A DNA stretch of 64,000 nucleotides from Streptomyces sp. NBC_00433 (GTDB lineage: Bacteria; Actinomycetota; Actinomycetes; Streptomycetales; Streptomycetaceae): positions 1,736,001-1,800,000 of the forward strand of contig CP107926.1 of assembly GCA_036015235.1 (NCBI GenBank), given 5' to 3'. Shown piece after piece: positions 1-6,141 of this stretch. The translations under genes and the position numbers were made by a program. The number at the start of each line of letters is the position of its first letter. Position 1 is the stretch's first letter. Under the pieces are notes generated by a model that did no database searches, was not told where the DNA came from, and saw only the letters and a list, made by a program, of their open reading frames with translations.

Positions 1-121
1 AGCGGCGGGGCGGCGGCTCCGCCCGTCCTGCCGGTCGTCCGGGCGCTCGGACCCGCCCGGACCGGGCATCGTCCGGCGCGGGTGGGAGGACGGGCAGCCC
101 CTTCTCGGCCGTATCGGCCAT
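1..121 (-). CDS. Start of an unidentified gene, cut by the window edge
   Basis: An open frame begins with ATG at 121-119, a few bases past the P450 stop, and runs 40 codons to the window edge without a stop. GGAG lies about 8 bases upstream, and a GTG three codons earlier overlaps the P450 stop. The visible N-terminus (MADTAEKGLPVLPPAPDDAR) is Pro/Arg-rich and matches no family I recognise. Position and spacing suggest it is the next gene of the lanthipeptide operon, perhaps a transporter or tailoring enzyme, but that is inference. Confidence 0.4.
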   Translation of the reverse strand, partial: MADTAEKGLPVLPPAPDDARSGRVRAPGRPAGRAEPPPRR

Positions 122-122
122 A

Positions 123-1598
123 TCAGGCACTCCGTTCGCGGGTAAGGGGGTCAGCGGCGTGCGGGACCGGGCGTACGGGGAGGTACGCGTAGCCGTTCAC
201 AGGGGCGTGCCGGTGCGGCCTCGCTCCCGGGAGCAGGTCCACCCGGGCGCAGCGGGCGGCGAGATGGCGCAACACGGCCGCCCCGACGAGGTCGGCGTGA
301 TGGCGGCCGAGGCAGACGTGCTTGCCGTGCCCGTAGGCCAGCGCGCCGTCCTGCCGGGCCCGGGGGTCCGGTGCTCCGGGCGGGCCCGGCGCGCGCTCGG
401 CGTCCTCGGCGACCGCGGCGGCCAGCAGGACGACGGCGGTCCCGCCGAGGGCCAGTCGGCTGCCGCCGATGGTGACGGGACAGCCGGCCCGCCGGGCCAG
501 CATGCGCAGCGGCGGTTCTGTGCGCAGGGCGGCGCGGAACGCGTCGAGGGCGGTGGCCGGTCGCGCGCGCACGGCCGCGAGCCACGCCGGGTCCGCGGCG
601 ACCACGCGTACGGCCTGCACCAGGGCCTGGCTCAGCGTCTCCAGACCATTGACGAGCAGCAGCACGAACAGCCCCACGGCTTCGTGCGGTCGAATGTTTC
701 CCGCGCGCGAGGCCGCCGCGATCGCATGGAGCGGGCCGTCGGCCGCCTCGGCGATGGCGCGCTCGGCGTACCCGCGCAGTCGGGCCGTCCCGGCCACGAC
801 GGCCCGCTCGACGTCGGGTGCCACGCCGCCGGTCTGCTGTGGGCTGAGCTGGTCGCGCAACAGCTGTGCCCAAGAGATGAGTTGCGGCTCGTCCTCGACG
901 GGCAGCCCCATCGTCATGCGGGCCAGCCGGATCGGCAGCGGGTCCGCGAAGGCTGCGACGAGGTCGAACCCGGCCGGTGCCGGCATGTGTTCGGCGGCCA
1001 CCGGGCCGGACGCGCCTTCGGATCCGGAGCCGGTCACGCCCGCCGCGGAAACGGAGCCGGAGCCTGCCGACACGGCCTCATCCCAGGTCCGCTCGACAAG
1101 CGCGGTGATCGCGGGTCCCGTCGCCTGCGCCGCTCCACGCGAGAAGTACGGCGCGACCACCTGGCGCAGCCGCGCGTGCGACGTGCCGTCCTGAAGGCTG
1201 AACATGGCGTGGTAGAGCGCGTCGATCTCGCCGACGGGGCTGACCCGTACGGCGGGCACGGCGGGTTCGTCGGAGCCGACGAGCAGCCGCGGGTCCGCGA
1301 GCAGCGCCCGCGCCTCGCGCGCTGCGGTGACCACGGTCAGACCGGGCGCGACGGCCACCACCGGTGCGACGCGGGCCAGTTCGGCGGGCGTGCGGTGGAA
1401 GGTCCCGCCCACCGGGGCGCGGTCTCCCCGCAACCGCGCCATGATCTCGCCGACCGCGTGCAGCCGTTCGGCGTCGTCGCCCGGAAGGACCGTGTTGGCT
1501 GCGGCGGCAGGGCCGACAGCCGCACCCGCACCACCGTCCTTACCCGCCCCGTCCTCCGAACTCGCCCGGCTGCCTTCGGTGTTCGCCGTGCCCGCCAT
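123..1598 (-). CDS. Cytochrome P450 of the lanthipeptide locus, lacking ExxR
   Basis: A 491-aa cytochrome P450, presumably an oxidative tailoring enzyme for the adjacent lanthipeptides. The heme-binding loop AYGHGKHVCLG supplies the cysteine thiolate near residue 429. The I-helix reads NGLETL in place of the usual AGHETT, keeping the Glu-Thr pair. In the K-helix the usual E-x-x-R reads A-A-L-R (AFRAALRTEPP), so the nearly universal glutamate is missing. The N-terminal 35 residues are a low-complexity Gly/Ala/Ser extension, and a Gly/Ser-rich insert lies near residue 180. AGGAG 6 bases before the ATG fixes the start. It lies 70 bp downstream of precursor 1 on the same strand, so it is probably co-transcribed. 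P450 identity is secure; its substrate is inferred from context. Confidence 0.88.
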   Translation of the reverse strand: MAGTANTEGSRASSEDGAGKDGGAGAAVGPAAAANTVLPGDDAERLHAVGEIMARLRGDRAPVGGTFHRTPAELARVAPVVAVAPGLTVVTAAREARALLADPRLLVGSDEPAVPAVRVSPVGEIDALYHAMFSLQDGTSHARLRQVVAPYFSRGAAQATGPAITALVERTWDEAVSAGSGSVSAAGVTGSGSEGASGPVAAEHMPAPAGFDLVAAFADPLPIRLARMTMGLPVEDEPQLISWAQLLRDQLSPQQTGGVAPDVERAVVAGTARLRGYAERAIAEAADGPLHAIAAASRAGNIRPHEAVGLFVLLLVNGLETLSQALVQAVRVVAADPAWLAAVRARPATALDAFRAALRTEPPLRMLARRAGCPVTIGGSRLALGGTAVVLLAAAVAEDAERAPGPPGAPDPRARQDGALAYGHGKHVCLGRHHADLVGAAVLRHLAARCARVDLLPGARPHRHAPVNGYAYLPVRPVPHAADPLTRERSA

Positions 1599-1624
1599 CG
1601 ATCACTCCTAACTGCGCGTGAGGT

Positions 1625-1653
1625 GGTCGGACGCGGGGGGCCCGCGTCCGACC
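1625..1653 (-). terminator. Hairpin between precursor 1 and the P450 gene
   Basis: A perfect 13-bp stem (1625-1637 with 1641-1653) closes on a 3-base loop 16 bp after the stop of precursor 1. There is no T-run. It could partially terminate or process the transcript, giving more precursor than P450 message. That role is inference from position. Confidence 0.5.
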
Positions 1654-1668
1654 GTGATGTGCCGCCGG

Positions 1669-1956
1669 TCAGCAGGCCGTCATGACCGAGCCGATGCAGG
1701 CGATGGTCGTCGCCGAGCTGCAGCAGGGGGGCGCGAGACCGCCGACCGTGCTGAGCAGGCCCAGCGCCTCGTCGTCGATCTCCTCCACCGGCGCGGCCGG
1801 CACCTCCAACGGCTCCGCCGACGCGATGCCGCGCTCAGCGAGCACCGCCAGCGGCTCGGCCGCGTAGCGCGCCGCGAGGTCGCCGTCGCTCCACACATCG
1901 GCCACCAGTGCGCCGAAGCGGCGCCGTTCCTCCGAACTCAGTTGAACCTCGCTCAT
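1669..1956 (-). CDS. Class II lanthipeptide precursor 1 (NHLP-type leader)
   Basis: A 95-aa precursor. Residues 1-73 form an acidic leader resembling the nitrile-hydratase-alpha-like (NHLP) family: helical RRRFGALVADVWSDGDLAAR, then EPLAVLAERGI, ending in a double-glycine site (VGG, residues 72-73). The predicted core is residues 74-95, with Cys at 78, 79, 87 and 95 and Ser/Thr at 80, 81, 83, 84, 90 and 93 available for dehydration. The chosen ATG (MSEVQ) has GGGA upstream; an ATG four codons earlier (MGCAM, 1968) lacks a ribosome binding site. Leader DNA is almost identical to that of precursor 2. The LanM encoded divergently is the likely modifying enzyme. The final ring pattern cannot be deduced. 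Confidence 0.85.
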   Translation of the reverse strand: MSEVQLSSEERRRFGALVADVWSDGDLAARYAAEPLAVLAERGIASAEPLEVPAAPVEEIDDEALGLLSTVGGLAPPCCSSATTIACIGSVMTAC

Positions 1957-1982
1957 CGCACATCCCATCTGTGGTGGGGACG

Positions 1983-2004
1983 CCCGGACCGCGCTCGGTC
2001 CGGG
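1983..2004 (-). promoter_or_regulatory. Hairpin in the 5' leader of precursor 1
   Basis: A 9-bp stem (CCCGGACCG with its complement) around a 4-base loop lies about 26 bases upstream of the MSEV start codon. A similar hairpin sits at the same place before precursor 2, while the sequence between hairpin and start partly differs. It may be a translational or RNA-stability element; this is inference. Confidence 0.4.
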
Positions 2005-2092
2005 CAGGGGGAGGACCAGCGCGCACAGCGAGCGGTGATCCGTGTCCTACGAACCCGCGCCGCCGTGGGCGTCGGGTTTCCGGGGCCTGGGG

Positions 2093-2126
2093 GTCGGACG
2101 GGGAGCACAGGGGCTCCCCGTCCGAC
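2093..2126 (-). terminator. Strong hairpin after precursor 2
   Basis: A perfect 14-bp GC-rich stem (2093-2106 with 2113-2126) with a 6-base loop sits 20 bp after the stop of precursor 2, between the two precursor genes. It lacks a U-tract. It may terminate or attenuate transcription, or protect the 3' end of a precursor message. Confidence 0.6.
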
Positions 2127-2146
2127 CCGCGGCGCAGCGGTGTGAC

Positions 2147-2449
2147 TCAGCAGTTGCCGCAGCCGAAGGTGCTCGCCGTGCAGCCGGGGCACGAGACGGA
2201 GCTCGCCGACCCGCAGCAGGCGGGCGCGAGACCGCCGACCGTGCTGAGCAGGCCCAGCGCCTCGTCGTCGATCTCCTCCACCGGCGCGGCCGGCACCTCC
2301 AACGGCTCCGCGGACACGATGCCGTGCTCGGCCAGGACGGCCAGCGGCTCGGAGGCGTAGCGCGCCGCGAGGTCGCCGTCGCTCCACACCTGCGCCACCA
2401 GGGCACCGAACCGGCGCCGTTCCTCCGAACTCAGTTGAACCTCGCTCAT
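2147..2449 (-). CDS. Class II lanthipeptide precursor 2 (NHLP-type leader)
   Basis: A 100-aa precursor, paralogous to precursor 1. The leader (1-73) ends in VGG at the same position. The 27-residue predicted core (74-100) begins LAPACC, like precursor 1 (LAPPCC), and has six cysteines (78, 79, 87, 90, 97, 100) plus Ser/Thr at 81, 83, 84, 86, 91, 93 and 94. The adjacent CC at the core N-terminus, before most Ser/Thr, implies some rings in which Cys attacks a downstream dehydroamino acid, as in prochlorosins. The MSEV ATG is preferred for its GGGA; an upstream in-frame ATG is at 2461. It is the first minus-strand gene facing the divergent promoter region. Confidence 0.87.
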   Translation of the reverse strand: MSEVQLSSEERRRFGALVAQVWSDGDLAARYASEPLAVLAEHGIVSAEPLEVPAAPVEEIDDEALGLLSTVGGLAPACCGSASSVSCPGCTASTFGCGNC

Positions 2450-2478
2450 CGCACATCCCATCTGTGACAAGAGGAGCC

Positions 2479-2494
2479 CGGACCGCATGGTCCG
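2479..2494 (-). promoter_or_regulatory. Hairpin in the 5' leader of precursor 2
   Basis: A 6-bp stem (CGGACC/GGTCCG) with a 4-base loop lies about 30 bases before the MSEV start, in the same position as the stronger hairpin of precursor 1. Conservation in both copies is the reason to list it. Confidence 0.35.
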
Positions 2495-2662
2495 AGCGGG
2501 GAAAACGGTCTCCCGCGCGCCCTTCCCCCGGGGCGTGCCCGCGCCGTCCTCAGCAGGGCGTTCCGGGGGCGGCGCCGGGCTCCGGCCGACCGCCTCCGCG
2601 CTCGGCCGCACCGAGACCGTCGTCGGGGTGCTCCGAGCATCGGCTGCCGTGCACCGGCTTCC

Positions 2663-2682
2663 TATGGGGACCGGCCCCCGTA
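2663..2682. promoter_or_regulatory. Operator-like palindrome 1 (imperfect)
   Basis: TATGGGGACCGGCCCCCGTA is an imperfect 20-bp dyad that differs at two positions from the perfect palindrome 62 bp to its right. Both lie in the divergent region between precursor 2 and lanM. They are candidate binding sites for a dimeric regulator controlling both directions. Together with flanking bases the two sites also form a 27-bp inverted repeat (2661-2687 with 2720-2746). Confidence 0.6.
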
Positions 2683-2724
2683 TTCCGCCGCGCCGGCCGG
2701 CCGCGGGCGCCGCTCCCGCCGGAA

Positions 2725-2744
2725 TATGGGGGCCGGCCCCCATA
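2725..2744. promoter_or_regulatory. Operator-like palindrome 2 (perfect)
   Basis: TATGGGGGCCGGCCCCCATA is a perfect 20-bp palindrome centred 44 bp before the lanM start. Its centre is 62 bp, close to six helical turns, from palindrome 1, so proteins bound to both would lie on the same face of the DNA. The nearby LuxR-type regulator is a candidate ligand, but nothing in the sequence proves it. Confidence 0.65.
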
Positions 2745-2778
2745 GGACGCGCGGGCCGCCGGTGGCACGATCGCGGGC

Positions 2779-5700
2779 ATGATGGATCCGCAGACATGGT
2801 GGGTGGGCGGCGTGGCTCTCGCCGAGCGTCTGCCGCCGCCTCCGGCACCCGCCGGCACCGCCGACCCGGTCCAGACGTGGCAGTCCGCGTACTCCTCGCC
2901 CGCGCTGCTGCGGACCCGGCTGGCGGACACCGGGCTGGACGAGGAGGGGCTGCGCGCCCTGCTCGCCGAGCAGCCCGCGGCCCTGGCCGGAAGGATCGGC
3001 AGGCCCGCGTGGGCCGCCACGGTCGAAGACGCGCTGGCTCGGGCTCCACTCGACCCGCCGTTGCCTGCCGCCAGCTCGTGGTCGGCGGGCTTCGCCGCGG
3101 TGCTCGCGCCGTTCACCGAGGCGGCGGCCGAGCGGCTGCTGAGGGCCACCGGCCGGCGCGGCGCCGACGGGCCGACCGACCTGGCGGCGGTCATGGACTG
3201 TTTCACCGACCGGTTGGGCAGGGCGCTGGTGCAGCTCGCCCGCCGGACCCTGGTGCTGGAACTCAACGTCCTCCGGGAACGCGGGCAGTTGCGCGGCGAC
3301 ACTGCGGAGCTGCGGTTCTGCGACTTCGTCCGACAGGCTTCCGCGCGGTCCGCGCTGCGCGCCCTGGCGACCGAGTACCCGGTCCTGGCAAGGCTGCTGG
3401 CGCAGTGCTGCGACCAGGCCGTGAACGCGTGGAGCGAGTTGCTCGAGCGTTTCGCCGACGACCGGGCCGACGTGGTCGAAAAGCTCCTCGCCGGCGCCGA
3501 CCCCGGCCGGCTGGTCCAGGTGGACACAAGCGCCGGCGACCGGCACCAAGGCGGCCGGGCGGTCGCCGTACTGTCCTTCGAGCACGGCGCCAAAGTCGTG
3601 TTCAAGCCCCGACCGCTGAGCGTGCACGAGCACTTCAACGACGCCTGCGGCTGGCTCAACTCCCACCTGGCCGGCCTGGACCTGCGCCGTCTGGCCGTAC
3701 TCGGCCGACCGGGCTACGGCTGGGTGGAGTACGCCCCCGCCGCGCCGTGCGCGGGCCCGGCCGACGTGAAGCGCTTCTACTGGCGGCTCGGCGCGTTGCT
3801 GGCGCTGATCCACACGCTCGGCGCCACCGACATGCACTTCGAGAACCTGGTCGCCAGCGCGGACCAGCCCGTCCTGGTGGACCTGGAGACGCTCTTCCAT
3901 CCCGATCTGCACCGGCACGCCTACGCGGACCCGGCGCAGGCGGCGCTGACGGCGTCGGTCGCGCGGACCGCGCTCCTGCCGCTCTTCCTGGTCGGCGAAC
4001 ACGGCGCGCTGGACATCTCCGGCCTCGGCGGCGACCGGGACACCCCGCTGCCCGAGGAGGTGACCGGCTGGTCGGCACCGGGAACGGACACCATGCGCCT
4101 GGTCAGGACCGTCGGGATGTTCCGCGGCTCGGCGAACCGGCCGCGGCTGCGCGACGCGGAAGCCGATCCCGCGCTCCACGTGGAGCCGCTGGTCGCCGGC
4201 TTCCGGGCGGGCTACGACGCGATCGCCGGACACCGTACGGAACTGATCGGCCCCGGCGGCCTGCTCGCCCGCTTCACACGGGACGTGACGCGGGCGGTAC
4301 TCCGCCCCACCCGCTGGTACGCGACCCTGCTGGACGAGTCCACCCATCCGGACGTACTGCGTGAAGCGCTGGACCGGGAGCGGCTCTTCGACGTGCTGTG
4401 GCGCGACTCGGCCGGCCAGGGGCTGCGCACCCTGTCGGGCGCCGAGCTGGCCGAACTGTGGGCGGGTGACGTGCCCGTGGCCGTCTGCTCCCCCGGGGCG
4501 ACGGACCTGGCGATCGGCCCACTGACGGTCGACGGCCTGGTCGCCGAGTGCGGCCTGGCCCGTGCCGAGCACCGCGTCGCGATGATGGGCGACACGGATC
4601 GCTTCGACCAGGAGTGGGTGATCCGCGCGACGCTTGCGACCCGCCGCCGCGGCAACGGACCGCGCGCCTCCGCCGCGCCGCTCGGCCTGCCTGCCGCCAC
4701 CGTGCCCGACGCCGAGCGGATGCTCTTCGCCGCCTGCGGCATCGCCGACCGCATCCTGGCCCGCGCGCAAGACGACGGCCGACGCGTCAACTGGCTGTGC
4801 CTGGAGCCCCTGGACGACCGGATCTGGGCGGTCCAGCCGCAGGGCGCGGGGCTGCCCCACGGCTACTGCGGCACGGCGCTCTTCCTGGCGCAGCTCGCCG
4901 ACCTCACCGGCACCGAGCGGTACACCTCGTTCGCGCGACGCGCGCTGGCCCCGCTGCCGGACCTGCTCACCTCGCTGGCCGACCGGCCGGCCGACCTGCC
5001 CGCCGTCGGCGCGGGCTTCGCGGGCCTGGGCGGCATCGCCTACGCGCTCAGCCTGCTCGGCGGCCTGCTGGACGACGCGGAGGTGGCCCGCTGGGCCGCC
5101 ACGGCGGTGGACCTGGCCGCCGCGGCCACGGCCGCGGCCGGCGCCAGCCCGCCGCCCGGGGTCCTCGACGGCGACGCCGGCTGCCTGGCGGCGATGCTCG
5201 CCGTACAGCAGGCCACGGGGTCGGCGACGGCCGCCCGCACCGCCCGGGCCTGCGCCGACCGGCTCGCCGCCCAGGCACCCGAGGGCCTGCCCGCCGGCGG
5301 CTTCAGCACCGGGGCCGCCGGCGTGGGGTGGGCGCTGCTGCGGTTCGCCGCGGCCGGCGGCGGCCCCGGGCACGCTTCAGCCGGCCTGGCGACGCTGCGC
5401 ACCGCAGCGGCCCGCTGCGCGACGGCTCCGGTCGGGACCGGCTGGTGCGACGAAGCGTCAGGCGCCGCGCTGGCGATCGCCGACAGCGGGGCCGCGGCGG
5501 ACGTCCCCGAGCTGGCCGGGCTGCTGAATGACGTGGTCGAGCGCTCCGCCGCCCCGACCGCGGGCGACCACAGCCTGTGCCACGGAGAGGCCGGCGCCCT
5601 CGACCTGCTCCTCGCCGCGACCGGCCCGGGCAGCGCGGGCCCCGGCGCGGCACTGCCCCGGGCTGCCGCGCTGCTGTCCGCACTGGACCGGTTCGGTCCG

Positions 5701-5874
5701 CGCTGCGGGACACCCGACTTCGTCAGCAGCCCGGGGCTGCTGACCGGCCTGGCCGGCATCGGGCACGAGTTGCTGCGGCTCGGCTTCGGGCCCCGTGTCC
5801 CCTCGGTACTGCTGTTGCAGTCGCCGGCCCCGCATCCGCCGACCCCGACCCCCTCGAAGGAGAACGTCCGATGA
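2779..5874 (+). CDS. lanM: LanM class II lanthipeptide synthetase
   Basis: A 1031-aa bifunctional enzyme that should dehydrate Ser/Thr and form (methyl)lanthionine rings in the neighbouring precursors. The N-terminal dehydratase shows the LanM kinase-like residues K276 (FKPRPLSV), D351/H353/N356 (DMHFENL) and D368/E370 (DLETLF). The C-terminal LanC-like domain begins near residue 690 (HGYCGTALFLA) and keeps the zinc ligands C890 (GWCDE), C934 and H935 (LCHGE). Two deviations stand out: the usual GFxHGAAG His, equivalent to NisC His212, is Thr844 (GFSTGAAG), and WCHG/WCYG reads WCDE. The start is the first of two adjacent ATGs, with only a weak ribosome binding site. The stop overlaps the start of the third precursor (ATGA). 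Confidence 0.93.
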   Translation: MMDPQTWWVGGVALAERLPPPPAPAGTADPVQTWQSAYSSPALLRTRLADTGLDEEGLRALLAEQPAALAGRIGRPAWAATVEDALARAPLDPPLPAASSWSAGFAAVLAPFTEAAAERLLRATGRRGADGPTDLAAVMDCFTDRLGRALVQLARRTLVLELNVLRERGQLRGDTAELRFCDFVRQASARSALRALATEYPVLARLLAQCCDQAVNAWSELLERFADDRADVVEKLLAGADPGRLVQVDTSAGDRHQGGRAVAVLSFEHGAKVVFKPRPLSVHEHFNDACGWLNSHLAGLDLRRLAVLGRPGYGWVEYAPAAPCAGPADVKRFYWRLGALLALIHTLGATDMHFENLVASADQPVLVDLETLFHPDLHRHAYADPAQAALTASVARTALLPLFLVGEHGALDISGLGGDRDTPLPEEVTGWSAPGTDTMRLVRTVGMFRGSANRPRLRDAEADPALHVEPLVAGFRAGYDAIAGHRTELIGPGGLLARFTRDVTRAVLRPTRWYATLLDESTHPDVLREALDRERLFDVLWRDSAGQGLRTLSGAELAELWAGDVPVAVCSPGATDLAIGPLTVDGLVAECGLARAEHRVAMMGDTDRFDQEWVIRATLATRRRGNGPRASAAPLGLPAATVPDAERMLFAACGIADRILARAQDDGRRVNWLCLEPLDDRIWAVQPQGAGLPHGYCGTALFLAQLADLTGTERYTSFARRALAPLPDLLTSLADRPADLPAVGAGFAGLGGIAYALSLLGGLLDDAEVARWAATAVDLAAAATAAAGASPPPGVLDGDAGCLAAMLAVQQATGSATAARTARACADRLAAQAPEGLPAGGFSTGAAGVGWALLRFAAAGGGPGHASAGLATLRTAAARCATAPVGTGWCDEASGAALAIADSGAAADVPELAGLLNDVVERSAAPTAGDHSLCHGEAGALDLLLAATGPGSAGPGAALPRAAALLSALDRFGPRCGTPDFVSSPGLLTGLAGIGHELLRLGFGPRVPSVLLLQSPAPHPPTPTPSKENVR

Positions 5875-6089
5875 GCGACAGCCCCCTCGTGAACGCCTGG
5901 AAGAACCCGGCCGCCCGCAACGGGGCCGCCTCTGACCACCCTGCCGGAAGTATCCGGCTGGGCACCGGTGCGGTCGTCGGCCGCCGTGCCCAGCTGCTGG
6001 CCGGCCTGGCCACGACGGCAGAGGACCCCGACCATTTCCCCACTTACTCCCTGACGCTCACCTCCTGGGGCCAAACGGGCATATGCTGA
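5871..6089 (+). CDS. Lanthipeptide precursor 3, lichenicidin/mersacidin-type leader
   Basis: A 72-aa precursor whose ATG overlaps the lanM stop and is preceded by GAAGGAG. The leader VNAWKNPAARNGAASDHPAG closely resembles the W-K-N-P...HPAG leader of lichenicidin/haloduracin alpha peptides. The C-terminal part, around residues 46-72, contains SLTLTSWGQTGIC with a single cysteine (C72) and Thr/Ser at 48, 49, 58, 60, 62, 64, 65 and 69. It recalls the lipid-II-binding CTLTxEC motif, but both motif cysteines and the Glu are absent. No double-glycine is present; cleavage may be near LLAG (residues 42-45). At most one thioether ring can form. Family assignment rests on the leader; the product is unknown. 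Confidence 0.8.
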   Translation: MSDSPLVNAWKNPAARNGAASDHPAGSIRLGTGAVVGRRAQLLAGLATTAEDPDHFPTYSLTLTSWGQTGIC

Positions 6090-6141
6090 CGAGTTCTCCC
6101 CGCCCCTGGTAGATAGTCAGAACCGGAGATATCCTCCGCTG

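Larger units (their letters stand above)
1669..2469. repeat. Tandem duplication of the precursor gene unit
   Basis: Two units, about 1669-1975 and 2147-2469, share a near-identical leader-coding region and the same 20 bases immediately before and including the start codon. The leaders differ at 4 of 73 residues (20, 32, 42 and 45), whereas the cores differ in most residues and in length (22 versus 27). This is the expected pattern of precursor duplication followed by core diversification. Confidence 0.9.

Noticed and set aside
2779..5874. Reading the LanM as a LanC-only or kinase protein
   Set aside because: Both the full dehydratase motif set and the cyclase zinc ligands are present, so a bifunctional LanM is the better call despite altered cyclase residues.
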